A stretch of 64,000 nt of DNA from Rhizophagus clarus (lineage: Eukaryota; Glomeromycota; Glomeromycetes; Glomerales; Glomeraceae): positions 496,001 through 560,000 of the forward strand of contig BLAL01000028.1 of the NCBI GenBank assembly GCA_015698045.1, read 5' to 3'. Below, piece by piece: positions 1-12,646 of this stretch. The notes under the pieces are model-generated. The model did no database searches. It had not been told where the DNA came from and worked only from the letters and a program-made list of their open reading frames with translations. The stretch's first letter is position 1; each line of letters starts with the position of its first letter. Made by a program: the position numbers and the translations under genes.

Positions 1-19
1 GTAATGAATTAATGGATTA

Positions 20-307
20 TATCTGAAAGATCTGTTTAAGTCAGATTTATATTCAGATACTGTTAAATTAGAAACTTTTTTATCTGAATACCTGCTTTTT
101 ACTAAATAAAGATGCTAATATTGATAGTAAAGATACTAGTACCAATAATAAAGATAAAGATACTAATACTAATAGTAAAGGTAAAGGTGTTAATACTGAT
201 AATAAAGATAAAAATACTTATGATTTTTATGAATTATATATAATATAGAAGAAGATCAATATTTAAATAGTTTATTTAATAATTATGAATTATATAAAAA
301 GTAGTTT
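20..307 (+). pseudogene. Degraded low-complexity coding tail, unrecognised
   Basis: Reading frames rich in Asp, Asn, Lys, Thr and Ser run through about 20-110 and 110-307 and look like one coding tail broken by a frame change near 108. The second part repeats short D-x-N/K-x-K units and ends with a Tyr/Leu-rich stretch and stops. There is no recognisable domain. It may be the end of a gene lying to the left of the window or a fragment left by insertions. An AT-rich sequence can give such frames by chance, so this is a weak call. Confidence 0.25.
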
Positions 308-660
308 TTTTTGTAAATTTTATTATTTTTTTATATTTTTTATATGTATTATATATATAATAATTATTTTTATTATAATTTAACTGGGGGGGGAAATTTC
401 CTTCCCTCATATCACATGATTTATATGCCACATTATTTTTTTTTCTTTAGAAACTTGACACTAAGAAAAAAAATATTTTTAACTTAAAGTTTTTTATTCA
501 AAATAATAAAATTTTATTTATAAACTGTTAAAAATACTAAAACAATTTAATAATTTAAGAGTTCACATGTTTTATTGATTAAAAATATTTATTTCTTAAC
601 AATAAGATGAAGAGTTGTTACAATAAAAAAAAGAACAAGGAATAAAAATATTAATGAAAT

Positions 661-1436
661 AAGTCATCCATCTTGGGCTTTGGCCCAAGAGGGAGATGAC
701 GGGTGTCACTCCCCTATACATCTCAACTCTGTTGGAACCTATCTGCTATACCTGATCTTCTATCAAGTTAGCCTCTCAGCACCTTTACAGTGCATCTCTA
801 ATAATACCATAAAAAAATATCATATCCCCTGATATAAACTTCTATATATATTCCTAGTACCATCCTAGTATTAATCCTCCGACCAGAAAACATCAAATAA
901 TCATTAAAACAATGAAATAAAGCCAAAATCATATACAACATCAGTGTGGTCTAATGGTCTAAAGACAATTTCCAAAAATATTACCCAACTCCAGACACCA
1001 TATACATATATACCTATATATAATGCTCAAAATATAAAACTTTTTGGAAAAATTTCTCAGACCAAAGGACCAGATCCAAAAGTATCAATTTTACATTTCT
1101 AAAGCCTTTAGAATACCAATTTCACTATTAACCTAGTCCAAAAAAGATCCAAAAAAGATTCTAAGAAAAATTTTGCTTCTTAGACCAAAATATTGGATAT
1201 ATATAGCATTACTTCTAGGTCAATGATCCTGGTCTAAACTCCTATATATATCCCCATACGGTTATTGGTCCTCAACCTGAAGGTGGCTATATTGCAGGAT
1301 CTGCTTATACCAGATACTTATGCATACAAATATACCCAAAAAAAATTGTAATTAAACATAGTCAATATATAGGTATCCAAAAAAAAAATTAAACAAAGCT
1401 TCTACTAAAGTATCTAACTAACAATGAGTAACCAAA
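661..1436 (+). repeat. Left long inverted repeat of the Polinton-like element
   Basis: The outer part (about 661-880) and inner part (about 1250-1436) match 14184-15012 in inverted orientation, for example the shared stretch AAGATGACGGGT/GAGATGACGGGT at the outer end and AACAATGAGTAA at the inner end. The middle third is much less similar between the two sides. The repeat holds no gene. The hAT element begins at its inner edge. Confidence 0.75.
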
Positions 1437-1737
1437 GCTAGTGCTCTGTACGGGTCAGGTTGGGTCAGATTTGAGGAGATGCTCAAATTTGACTCATATA
1501 TTCATGTAACCTGACTCAAATTTTTGGGTCGGTCAACTATATAATAACCTGAACTTGACTCAACCTGACTGTAGCTTAACTCGAATAACCTGAGTTGAAC
1601 CTGAATTTATATGAATTTTTTTATGATTGGCAAAACAATAGTAAAATTAATTAACAAGTTATACAATATATTTTACTACATACTTTAATGATTTTTTTTT
1701 ATTTATTCAATTTAAAATTGATTGGTCTAAATCCCTT

Positions 1738-4098
1738 TCATGACCACCAAGATTTCAAATACATACATGTTCGAATAGTATGTGTTTTAAGGCTGCTTCT
1801 TTTTGCTACTATTAGATCTGCCCTATCAGAAAATATTTGTTTTACTGGAACACTTGTAGTTTGAATAAAATCAGTTTATCAGTTAATGTTTAATAATATT
1901 ATTAATTAATTATATGCAATAAACGTATTTACCTGTAATAGCAAGATAATCTCTAGCCATTTTGGCTAAGTTTGGAAATGTTACTTCATGAGCCTAGAAA
2001 TACTATGTATGTTAGCTGATAATTTAGAAATTATACAACTTATTATTGAATATATACCTTCCACCAAAGAAGAATATCTTGATTTCATTCTGCTCAAGAA
2101 GTTTTTAGGTATAACTCTACTTCATTTTCCTTACTCTTTTTTTGTTTACCAAAAAGATGATCTAAAAATTCATCATTTTCATCATTATCAATATCTTCTG
2201 AGTGTTCATCAGCAATAGGTGCATAATTGGTGTTGTAAATATTATGAGCTGTTTCTTTGGCATAACGTATAAAACTTTGCTTCCATTTATTATCTTCATA
2301 ATAATTTAGTTTTAACCATGGGTCAAGTACTAAAAAATTTAATTATTTGCCATTATAATACAGCTCAATTAAAAAATGAATTATAACTTTAACATCTAAC
2401 TTACCAGTAGCAACTAAATATATATATAACTTCTTCAGGCCTGCTTTGACAGCAATTATTATATCACTATTACTCGACTTATCACAATAACTTTCAAGTT
2501 CATCAATTAAGAGATTGTATATTGGTATAGTAGTAGTAAGTATTGGGTATTTTGCAGAAGAAACTACTTTGGTAGCTTGTATAAATATCTATGTAAAATA
2601 ATAAGTTCAAATATTAGCTTTTAATTTAGTTTCAATAAAAATTACTAGAAAATTGTTATTATTTACTTTTAAAATAGACATGATTTCTTTAATTATACTC
2701 CATTCAATTTCATTAAGTTCAAAAATTCAAAGATCTTTATCTGAACTTGCAGTTGCATTCAGAACCTATAGTATAAATAATAGTTTAATATTAGAATATA
2801 ATAAACAACAAATAATGATAAATAATGATAAGATATTGTATATCATACTAACTTCATGCATTTCTAATGCTTGTTCTAACATATCATGTGTTGAATCCAT
2901 CTTGTTCTTACGTCAAGAATAAGGTTGATTTTCTTAAGACCAGCTGCTTCAGCTTGACGTGCAAATTTTTTCTTACGTTGTGGTGATAATTGAATTTTGA
3001 CTATAAGTTTACGAAGCTAAATATTAAATAATAAAATAATAATCAATATGATAACATAATATAATTAATTATAATAGATGACCTATTTGAAAATACTAAA
3101 CTTATTTTTGGAATTATTTCCCCAGCAGGTATAGCTTCATCTATATTATTTAATATGAAATCTTCAGTTTGGGCTTCACCTGCTTTAATTTGTTTTAATA
3201 TGACTTATACTGCTATATTCATAATATGAGCAATGCAACAATAATGACAAACATTTTCCAAATATTTTATAAAAGTATCATTATTTGAGGCATTATCACT
3301 TGTAATTGCAAAAATCTGAAATATTAAACAATTTTATTAATATGTTTGTTTTAAGGAAACTGAAAAAATAAATATATAAGAAATTTACTTTTTCTAAAAT
3401 TCCAAATTCTTGACAGCTTTTTACAAAAGCATTACAAAGGTTTTTACCAGAGTGAGATCCAGAAAGATCTATAAAATCAAGTAAACTGTCTTGAAGCACC
3501 TAATCTTTGGTAATCCAATAGATATCCATGCATCCAAAGCGAATGAAATATTTTCTGGAATATTCTATTGAAATATAATGCAAATATATAAAATATACAA
3601 GTTTAAAAAAAAATTATTTTTATACATATTTAAAAACTTACTTGAAATAAATCTTATCTTCTTTTTTTCTCTTCTTTATAACCTTTCATAATCTTCTTTT
3701 TTATTGTGTTTGCTGCTGGAATTACCACATCTGGATTTAATACTTTTATCATGTACTGAAAATGCTGATTTTCAGATGTTGCAAATGGCTTGATCATCAG
3801 CAATTATCCATTTAGTAAGAGAAGTACAAAATCCTGTTTGTGTAAACTACATTTAAGAATAAGTAAAATAATTAAAATATGGTAATAATCTTTACAATTT
3901 AATTGATCTTTACATACTTTAGGTGAAATTTCTGTTTGACCTACAAATCCATCTAATGTACTTTGACCTTCAGCTATTAAGATTTTAGCTTTTTTTAATT
4001 TTGGATCTTTATCTGGGTGGTATTTCTCTAAATGATGCCAAAGATTAGTTGTATTTGAGTCACCAATTTTATGTAACCAAATTTTTTTATCTCTAAAG
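1738..4098 (-). pseudogene. hAT transposase, BED finger to C-terminal dimerisation domain (interrupted)
   Basis: This is the cut-and-paste transposase of the hAT element, acting on its TIRs in the nucleus. In minus-strand order it shows the second half of a BED zinc finger near 4098-4020 (NLWHHLEKYH), an RNase H-like core with DLSGSH near 3470, TSDNASNND near 3300 and AHIMNIAV near 3225, and the hAT C-terminal domain near 1990-1945 (FPNLAKMARDYLAIT), which splices to SVPVKQIFSDRA near 1860. Several introns with GT..AG ends are visible. Translation continues to a stop at 1738-1740. The first coding part lies at 8480-8722 on the far side of a 4-kb insertion, so the gene cannot work. Frames are otherwise only lightly damaged. 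Confidence 0.82.
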
Positions 4099-4109
4099 AA
4101 AGAATTATG

Positions 4110-7100
4110 AAATTAATATACTAAGTTATCAATATTAATTCATGATCCAGATGTCGATCAGTGAAAATCTGTAGATTATCAATATACATTTGGGGTTAAA
4201 TGAGCTTATACAAACTAACACGTTTCAGAATCTCACTTCCTTGTTAATCTTCCTTAATATTATGCCTAAACATAAAGATTATGCAGTTACATTAATTTCT
4301 TCAGGGGTAATAGTAGATACTTTACACTATGGGCCTTTTTGCCATAATTAGTGGATTTCTAGACCTTCTGAAAAACGTGAAAGTTTAATATTACTTCACC
4401 CTATTAGATTATACATGAAAACTCTGATTTCTTTAAAAGACCGAGATTTTATTATTGAGGTTGTTGAAACTTCTTCAAATTATGGTCAAATACCTGGATA
4501 TATTTGCAAATGTGATGGTATTCAAAACGAACTTTGTGATTCACTTACAGCTGCAGTTAATAGCATTTACAAAAAAATTTTTCAGACAAATGCCAAATAT
4601 TCAGGCCCTGTAGTAATGGGTTTTGATATACCAATTATTTCTGAAATATTGCTAAAGGATTTATCATTTTGTACATTTATATTTTCTTTAGGAAAATTAA
4701 ATATATGGGTATTGGAAATTGGAAAATCTAATAAAAATGAATGGAATTTTGCTGGAATAGGTTATAAAACTTCTTTTATGCATACATATCAAAAGCAAAG
4801 ATGCATTTATCTTCAGGAGTTAAATGATGATTGTTGTCAGGTTACAATATATTTATGAAATAAAGTACGTAAATTTTATGTTGATGATAATCCAGAGTTG
4901 GTATGGCAATATAAAGGAAAAGAATTGTTTGGATTGGAAAATAACAAAGTACAACGAATGATCCTATCAACCCCAGTTGTACATTAGAAGAATGGAATGA
5001 TGATGATGTGATGGATGAAATGTATAGACATCACCTTAGACGACGAATTCCAACAATAATTAATTGGCAAGTATTATTTAAAGATTGGCATTCTGAGGCA
5101 TCTACTATAATAGAACTGCAAACACAATTTAAGAGATTGTATCCATTTGATCATAAGGGAATTACATGCATGGAAATCAATGTTAAAAAATGTAGGGTGT
5201 ACAAGGATTACTCCCTTTAATAAAGAACAGTCAGAGGTTAGTAAATTGAGAAAATAACTGAATAATTAGTGAGCATTAACTAATGTTTGTTTTATTTTTA
5301 AAGTGTGAGTTTTGGTCTAGATCATCTACTCCTACAGTTGATCAAGAAAATCTAAAGATATTATATAAACAAGGATTTATTAATCCAATACCAGTCCATT
5401 TTCAAAACAAAACCCAGATTTTTTGGAATTCATTTCAGGAGTCAATGAATATTAACAAAAGTGGGTTTGATGAATGTAAGTTGAGTTTGCATTCAGTTTG
5501 TTTAGTTGAATTTATCAATTATAATAATTCTAATAAGAATATTTTAGGTATCAAATGATGCAGTTTGTTATGCATGAAATCATGCTCATATATATGGTGC
5601 TGGTAGTCAAGTTTGGGATAAACCCATAATAATGTGTGAAAAATTATCAGCTGAGAAACAAGAACAATTACAAGCATTTTTAATGGATAAAGCAAATGTT
5701 GTAATGAGTTCATATAAAACAGATGTAGCAACTAGTGAACCTGTACATTATCTTAAGCAAACAAAAATAGCACTTTGGAAAAAATACCATGAGCAATATC
5801 CAGATGGTATTCAACGAACTTCATTTTTCACTAAATTAGAAGGAAATAGATATATTTATCATGAAAATTTAGGTGGTTTGTGTTTAACTTGTCAGAAATA
5901 TGGATATGAAATTTTTTCAGATCTTATCGAATATATTAACAAATATATTACACAATCTCTTATACAGGTATTTTATTTATTGAATTTGAATATGGAATTG
6001 CAAATTATAAGCAAAACTAATTTTTTTTTAATATTAGAAACAATTGATAACGCGTTGCAAAAATCTGAAAAGATTTTTAAAACGTGATTATGAGCAGCAT
6101 TTCCATGTAACTTCGACCTTTCATGATCCGTGTATAAGCCATTGTTTACTTTATGCTTTTAACCAATGCACAGAGTCTCATACACTTACTTGTAATGAAT
6201 GTCAAGAATTCTTTAACTTTTTTGCCAATATTGAAGTTAATAGTAATGAAGCAAATCACGATGATCTTCAAGAAATGAAGGAACATTTATTATATTATCT
6301 GGCACACCAAACAAGAAAAGTTTATTTGAATTCTCAATTTAATGCTAATTTATTAGCATTAGATGATAAGACTGCTCTTATTTTGGTTGATTATAAGATT
6401 AAAATTTTGCCAAAAACTGCCCAAGAAACAAAAAGTGATGGTTTGGTAAAAAGGGTTGAACATTGCATTCTGTATTAGTATATACAAAGACACCTAATTC
6501 AACAAAACTTCAAGTCCAAGCATTCGACCATTGGTCTCCAGATACTTGACAAAATTCTTGGTTTACAGCTTCTTCTCTTAATGCTGTTCTTGAAACATTA
6601 GATTTACAACCAGAATTTGTTATTATAATGTCCAATAATAATGAACATTATCATAATGCAGACTTAATGATGATTATGGCATTTTGGCCAAAATGGTACA
6701 ATGTAAAAGTTAAAAAATGGGATTTCCTTGAAGTAGGAGAAGCCAAAACTGCTATAGACTCACATCATGCACAGGTAAATCAAAATCAATTATATATACT
6801 TTTTGTAATGTATACTAAATTAATTTGTTGTTAATACAGATTACACATGTGATAAATCGTTATGTTCAGTTGGGATTTGACATTCAAACTGGAAAAGATA
6901 TTGAAAATGCAATCAAAAATATTTGAGGAACTTCTGTAGCTCAGTTGGTACCTAATCAAGATCGTGGTATATATAATTATAAAATTAGAATCATGTATTT
7001 TTATATTTGTGTGAATTGTAATATAATGTGTAAAATAAATTATTTCTTTATTATCATTCATATTATTAAACCTTCATTTTATTGCAAAATTATAAATTAC

Positions 7101-8470
7101 AATCAATAAAGGAAGTGGAAGTAATACATTGCCAGGCAATTCAAATTGGTTTGAATGGCAATGGCCAACTTCTGGAGATTATGCAGGATGTATATTGGCA
7201 CGGTCTATACCCAATTTTGGACCTTGGACTACATTTACTCCTACACAATTAGAAAAATTGCAAAAGCGTGAAATTGCAAAGCCCAATCCAGATATATCCA
7301 CCCCACTATCACACATTCTAATTGGGAAGTTCCACTTCCTAATTCAGAATGTATGTATCATACGTATCATAAAAGATGATCTTTCTTACTGCTTTACAAA
7401 ATTTTACATTTTTTGCTCCCAACTTTGTTGTCATTATTCTTTTGTATTCTTCTTTTACACTTCTAATTAACGTGATATTACTGCAACAGATATCCAACCA
7501 GAACGTCTTACAAAACAAGGGAAAATAAAGAAGAATTAGCAATGAATTTGGAAAAAGAATTATATAATGAAACGAAACATAAAAAATCAGGTGAGCTTAA
7601 TTGGTAACAATTAATGTTTCAAAATAATTTTATAACAAATATAGTACAGAATAAGAAAAAGTAGTTAATGTGTTACTAGATGTAACAAACAGCCAAACTA
7701 TATGATGGTATGTTCTATATTTGTTTTACCAAAAACAGTTGATATTATTTACCAATTTTATTTAGTGATATCAAGGAAGTATATCTGCTGAAATCTGGCA
7801 GGGCCTTAAAGGAAAACCAAAAATTTGGTAAAAAGGGAGCGGGAAAAAGAATGACAAGTCAAATGCAAGCATTATTAGAAGGATATTTTATGGCAGGTAA
7901 TGCAGATAAAAGTAACTGTTACACTGCTCAAGATATGAAAAATAAATTGGATAAATGTGCACAAGAAGGTGAAATTGATAAAGATGACGTACCAAAAGTT
8001 ACCACAATCCAAAATTGGATATCAAAAACTACTAGAAAGCATCGTAAAGAAGCAGCAAACAGAGTTTTGAATAACAATCAGTAAATTAGAAATAATAATA
8101 ATATATTATATTAAAAATCATTCGTTACCATTAGATAAAAAAGACCACAAAATAGGTTTATTGAGCATGTAATGTCTTTGGACCATAATAATTCACAAAA
8201 TAAATGTTTTATAACTGGTAATTAGGAAAGCTTGTATTAGCTTTTCTCTCAAGAATCTGCAGTTGCCCCAAAGACAAGTTACTTTTTTACTTTTACCAGA
8301 AAGGAAATAAATAGTGCATTTGAAAGTTACAGTTTTTCTGCTATAAAATATTGCGTAATATTATCATAAAGTTACACTAAATATGTAACATTTTATCTGA
8401 TAAAAAGTGCCAATTAAATGAGTTTTATTAAATGATCTACAAAATTTCCCCCCATTTTTAAATAATAAAT
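4110..8470 (+). mobile_element. Unclassified DDE-type element inserted in the hAT
   Basis: This block separates two exons of the hAT transposase, so it is an insertion. It is filled by one long plus-strand, multi-exon reading frame (4261-8084). I could not find clear terminal inverted repeats or a target duplication, so the ends are only bracketed by the last hAT exon bases on either side. The 3' part (8100-8470) has no coding signal. From memory, proteins of this type are abundant in Rhizophagus; I cannot place it firmly in a named superfamily. Confidence 0.55.
4261..8084 (+). pseudogene. Transposase-like protein of unknown superfamily, decayed
   Basis: The first frame begins MPKHKDYAVTL. 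Exons follow with Cys pairs (GLCLTCQKYGYE near 5875-5910; HTLTCNECQEF near 6180-6215), then an RNase H-like core: LDDKTALILVDYK near 6358-6396, IIMSNNNEHYHNAD near 6624-6664, and FLEVGEAKTAIDSHHAQ near 6725-6774 joining after an intron to ITHVINRYV near 6840. These give plausible Asp, Asp/Asn and Glu positions of a DDE active site; the second position reads Asn here, as in a decayed copy. The last exon (7851-8084) is a charged domain with QNWISKTTRKHRKEA. Several in-frame stops and frame changes (for example TGA at 6548-6550) show that it is dead. Confidence 0.5.
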
Positions 8471-8479
8471 TTCTTGATT

Positions 8480-8722
8480 TACAGCTGGATCTCGAATTAA
8501 GTATAATTATTATCAATTAAAACATTCCTATTATATTTTAAATTTTTTTACTTACAGACAGTTAAGACACCTAATTTCACAATGAGTTTTTGCTCTTTTA
8601 TGCTCTGATGGAAGGTCTTTTTCCTCAAAGAGATTATTAATAAAAAGCTCACTATGCAAACCTTTTCATTTTCCAAGTTGAGATATTGGTTTAATAAAAT
8701 CAATAGTTTCAGACATATTTAT
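8480..8722 (-). pseudogene. N-terminal exon of the split hAT transposase
   Basis: The minus-strand frame starts MSETIDFIKPISQL and continues to HCEIRCLNC, the first Cys pair expected of a BED finger whose His part lies at 4098-4020. A donor GTAAGT follows the Cys pair and an acceptor CCAG lies about 70 bases on. One in-frame TGA sits where an Arg codon (CGA) is expected. The placement upstream of, and in the same orientation as, the rest of the transposase shows that the DDE element at 4.1-8.5 kb inserted within this hAT gene. Confidence 0.65.
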
Positions 8723-8817
8723 TAGTAGTTTTTAAAAAGCCACAAACAAACTAAAATTTAGCGTAAAAAAAACTTTTTGTGTAAGAAAAAAATGCATCAT
8801 CCTAGCATCATCCTAGC

Positions 8818-9792
8818 TAGGGTATTTAATTGACGAAAAAAGTTTCAATTGATGATTTGATCGATCACACAAACACATGATCGATCAAAAATCGATTTAC
8901 CACAATTGATCACATGCAATGATTTCTTAATTGCTCAATCAAACAAAAAAAGGACAATCAACTTAAAATTGATCGATTATTGATTGATTCTATAAATTTA
9001 TTAAATTTTATTAAATTTTATTTCTAAACTTTAAAAAAATTAACTTTAATCTTATCAAATTTATACAAAAGAATCATTTGAACCTGAGCCATTATTTTTA
9101 GATTGTAAACAGCAATGAACACACACAAAGCAAGAACTCAATTCAGATACAAAGTGTCAAGCCTCCACCTTAATACCACTTTTTACGATCTTTAACCTAT
9201 CATAACAAAAATAGGAGTGAATTGACATGATAATATTTGAATATTTATTTACGTTTTTTGTTCTTGTCTGACATTTTCTTTTCTAAATTAATAATTATAG
9301 ATAAAATGTACAAAAGGTGTCTTTTAATTTCTTTAACTTTATAATGTTTTATACAAATATCATATGTTTAAATTTGATAATTCACATAAAAAAAAACTTC
9401 TTTTTATAGTTATTCATTATATTACATATTATTATAAGGTCCTGTTAGGACCATCATTTTATGCTGTACAAATATTTCATACTATACATCATGTCTAATA
9501 TTTCATGAACTGACATTAATAGTTATTTTGGTTCAGATAATAATATTGTATTGTATGGGCATTATACTATTATTATTATTTATTAAGCACACTCGTACAA
9601 TAATACACAAATATTGCATCATAATACTATGATCGATTAGCATGGGTAAATTGATCAATCAATTTAGGCGAATTTGATCGATCAAATATCAATCAAAGTT
9701 AGTTCAATTTTGATCGAGGCTGAAAGCTTATGATCGATTAATTGATTGACTCAATTAATGATTGATCTTACTTGACTCGATTAAGAACCCTA
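8818..9792. mobile_element. Non-autonomous hAT-like element (975 bp)
   Basis: It starts TAGGGTATTTAATTGACG and ends, inverted, TAGGGTTCTTAATCGAG. It is flanked by the perfect 8-bp duplication ATCCTAGC (8810-8817 and 9793-9800). There is no coding capacity. Both subterminal zones (8850-9000 and 9600-9780) are packed with GATCGATCAA-type palindromic motifs, which could serve as transposase binding sites. It is nested in the larger hAT element and therefore younger. Confidence 0.85.
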
Positions 9793-9993
9793 ATCCTAGC
9801 ATCATCCAGGTCACCTGGATTGTTCTGGATCAAAGTAACAGTACAACCTTAACCTGATGGATCAGGTCATGCAGGTCACAGGTCATAAAAATTACCAATC
9901 CCAACTTGATTTAAAATCTGGGTCAAGTTGATTACCTAGGTCTAACCCAACCCTTTCAGAGTACTAACCAAAGCCAATCACACAAAGCTTCTC

Positions 9994-11284
9994 ATGGCCA
10001 ATTTTTCTTATTCACACCTATTCAAGAATTTTCAAGAGCTTGCACCTGCTAAAGAGTATCTAATAAGTTACTTTGCACATAGTGATGTAGGTGTATATAA
10101 GTGGTTTCCAAAAAATCAAGTTTTTAATTAAGCATTATTCTCAAAAAATTGCTGAAGATTCTTTTATCCAAAAAGATGTTATACAATTCAAAGATAATGA
10201 AGGAAAGGTAGTTGGTACATTTGATATTAAGGCTTGGTTCTTTAGAAATATCCCATTTTTTATTTTTCAAGTAAACCTATTTCAGCCTAAAATATATCAT
10301 GATACAGATAGTGGATACTATATCAATGAATTTGTTGGCTTTCTACCTTCATTTCATGAATTTAGCCAAGAAATTCGTAATCAGGAAAAGCTAATTATTA
10401 ATCATATAGAAGAAGTGCTTTGTTCATCAGATAAAAGGCAAGCTTACTATATGAAAAATCTGGTCATGCATATTGCTATTGGCCAAAAAATGCAAAAATC
10501 AATGTTTTTATATTCAGGTTCAGGAACAGGTAAAACAATGCTTACATGGTTTCTTTGTAAAAGAGTTCTTGGTCCACAAATTACTATGAAAACTACAAAT
10601 AAACGAATTATCACTGGGCAATTTAATAAAGAGCTAGAAGGTATATGCTTATTAGTTTTGGAAGAAATGTCTAATTCCAAATCCACAAACTGGATTACTT
10701 TTGCAAATCACCTTAAAGACTTTATAGATAGTGATACTCTAATGATAGAAAAAAGTATATGACGCCTTATCCTGTTACCAATATTATGAATCTAATCATT
10801 AGCAGTAATAATAGCAAGACTATTCGACTAGACAAAAATAACAGAAGATATTTCATTCCAGATATCTCAGAAAAGTATGTTAAATAGTATTGGTATGGAC
10901 TACTACTATCCTCCATTAGATTTAGCTATAAAAGATCCAGAAGTTGGTAAAGCCTTTTATTCTTATGCATTAGAATATGTAAAGCTTAATCCAGATTTTG
11001 ATGAACGTAAGATCCCTATGACAAAAACCAAACTAATGATGATAAATAGGGATATCAATAAAGTTCACAAATTCATTAAAGAAAAATATATAATCAGGCA
11101 TAGAGACTTAGATAAATCCTCATCTGTATTATATCATGATTTTAAAGCTTGGTTTGCTACATATGCCAGTTCTAATAAAAAGCCCTACACTGTACAGGAA
11201 TTTACTCATGCATTAGGAGAACTTGGAATAAAAGCTAAACAAAAGAGAGTTGGAGACCAAAAAGCTAATAAAAGACTCCAATAG
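9994..11284 (+). pseudogene. D5-type superfamily 3 helicase of the Polinton-like element, broken
   Basis: This is a replication helicase of the viral D5/SF3 kind, expected to unwind element DNA. The first in-frame Met at 9994 follows the hAT insertion by 19 bases. A Walker A motif GSGTGKT lies near 10516-10536, followed by a Walker B-like stretch LLVLEEMSN near 10648-10675, then a NRRYFIP arginine-finger-like segment near 10840 and a C-terminal DNA-binding-like tail rich in Lys. The total length of about 430 codons would be a helicase domain without the primase part. The copy is broken, with about two or three breaks. Confidence 0.68.
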
Positions 11285-12110
11285 TATTCAGCTATATATA
11301 TCGTAATGGTTAGATCCAGATATCTGTCTATCTGCATTTATCCAATTTGTGACTAAAAGGTTGGATATGAATAAGTTATTACAGATATCCAGCTATCCTA
11401 ATTTATCTGTGTTATCCATAAATACAGATAAATCTGTTATCTGTTATATGTAACAGATATTTTATGCCAAATAATCATTTAAAAAAAATAATAAATTTTA
11501 TAAAAATTCTGAACTGCCAAAACTGCATATAGCCTTGGCATTCATTATTAATCTGATTTTTATATGACTTAGATCAGATCAGATAATCTTTTTTAGAGCA
11601 GCCAAGTGTTAAAAAAACGGGTTTAAAACCGTTACCATAATATTTTATTTATTTTATTTTAAAAAAAAAATTTTTTCATCAAACTGGTTTTTTAAACTGT
11701 TAAATTTTATTTTTTTATTTTTTTATTTTCCTCCTTTAGATATGGCTTCTGATAGTAAGTTGTGTTATGAATATAACAGTAATAGTTCTTTTAATATAAG
11801 AACATTAACTAACATTCTTTCTTTTTGTAGGCACGGACCAGCTTTTATTTTTAAAGAAAATTCATCAACTTGAGAATTTTCTTGGCTTGGCTTGGCTCAG
11901 CTCACTTTGGCTTGAGCTAGGTTTTTTTTTTCAAGCTGAGCTGGCTTATATGGAACACTAGCTTGTAATTTCCTTTTCATAAAGTCAGTTTGTTTCAATT
12001 TCTCAATTTTGATATTTTATTTAAGAAGCAACTATTATTTATTTTTTTTTTTTACTTTTAAGATGCTGGAGTTTTTGACAAACCTGTACTTGAAGATATA
12101 TAGTATGCAT
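11285..12110. other. Non-coding interior of the Polinton-like element
   Basis: There is no credible gene. 11290-11480 contains repeated CAGATATC/GATATCTG-like palindromic words. 11610-11720 holds GGGTTTAAAACC and TGGTTTTTTAAACTG arms. 11880-11960 has a short GGCTTGGCTTGGCT repeat followed by an inverted match (CAAGCTGAGCTGG). These look like remnants of further small inserted repeats, but I could not set ends for them. Confidence 0.35.
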
Positions 12111-12343
12111 AGTGTTGTCATAGGACAATGTCCAGGACAGGTTACACAAAAAAAAAATGATAATCTCTCAAAATTTTATTATGATAACCTATTTTGTTAC
12201 TCAGCAAAAGTATTTTAATATCTATTAAACATAAATACATATAATTTTTGTAGTTTTTTAAGTTACAAAAGAGTACAGACAGTGCGCGGACATGTTCAAA
12301 AAAGCCAAAAAAAGCTGCAGGCATCAAAAATGTACAACACTGA
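12111..12343. mobile_element. hAT-type MITE (233 bp)
   Basis: It begins AGTGTTGTCATAGGACA and ends ...TGTACAACACTGA, giving short inverted repeats AGTGTTGT/ACAACACT. The flanks carry the 8-bp duplication GTATGCAT (12103-12110 and 12344-12351). It is AT-rich and non-coding, and is nested inside the Polinton-like element. Confidence 0.72.
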
Positions 12344-12351
12344 GTATGCAT

Positions 12352-12646
12352 GAGAATTTTACTTAATTGCTTTTTTCATTTTCTGGATAGTGCTTCCATT
12401 TGACTAAGTATTGGAGCTGGCCCTTTCTAGTATGGTGCTTGAGAATTTTTTCAGGTACATATCTTTTTGGCTAACCTCTTATTACTGAGATTTTTCATTG
12501 ATAGAAATGACTTGCAGTTCTTTTCTAGTACTGTATATGCACATCTAGATACTCCTAACCTACCATGTGGACCATTAAGCAAATATGTAGGTGGTTGTTT
12601 AGGAGAAAGGATAAGCTTTTTAATTATATGAACTTTTGGATCCTAT
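12352..12646. other. Spacer between MITE and integrase
   Basis: The minus strand keeps weak coding character continuing from the integrase (for example a frame near 12420-12640), so this could be the C-terminal part of the integrase, but I recognise no domain. Confidence 0.3.

Larger units (their letters stand above)
1439..9966 (-). mobile_element. hAT DNA transposon, with two nested insertions
   Basis: The ends are TAGTGCTCTGTACGGGTCAG and, inverted, TAGTACTCTGAAAGGGTTGG. They are flanked by a perfect 8-bp target duplication ACCAAAGC (1431-1438 and 9967-9974), the size expected for hAT. The element codes for a hAT transposase on the minus strand, now split. Subtracting the inserted DDE element (about 4.1-8.5 kb) and the 8818-9792 MITE leaves about 3.2 kb, a normal length for an autonomous hAT. 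It landed at the inner edge of the Polinton left inverted repeat, about 20 bases before the helicase start codon at 9994. Confidence 0.88.

Noticed and set aside
940-1010. tRNA-like start (GTGGTCTAATGGTCTAAAGAC)
   Set aside because: No acceptor stem, D-loop/T-loop pairing or GGTTCAAATCC-type box follows at the right distance.
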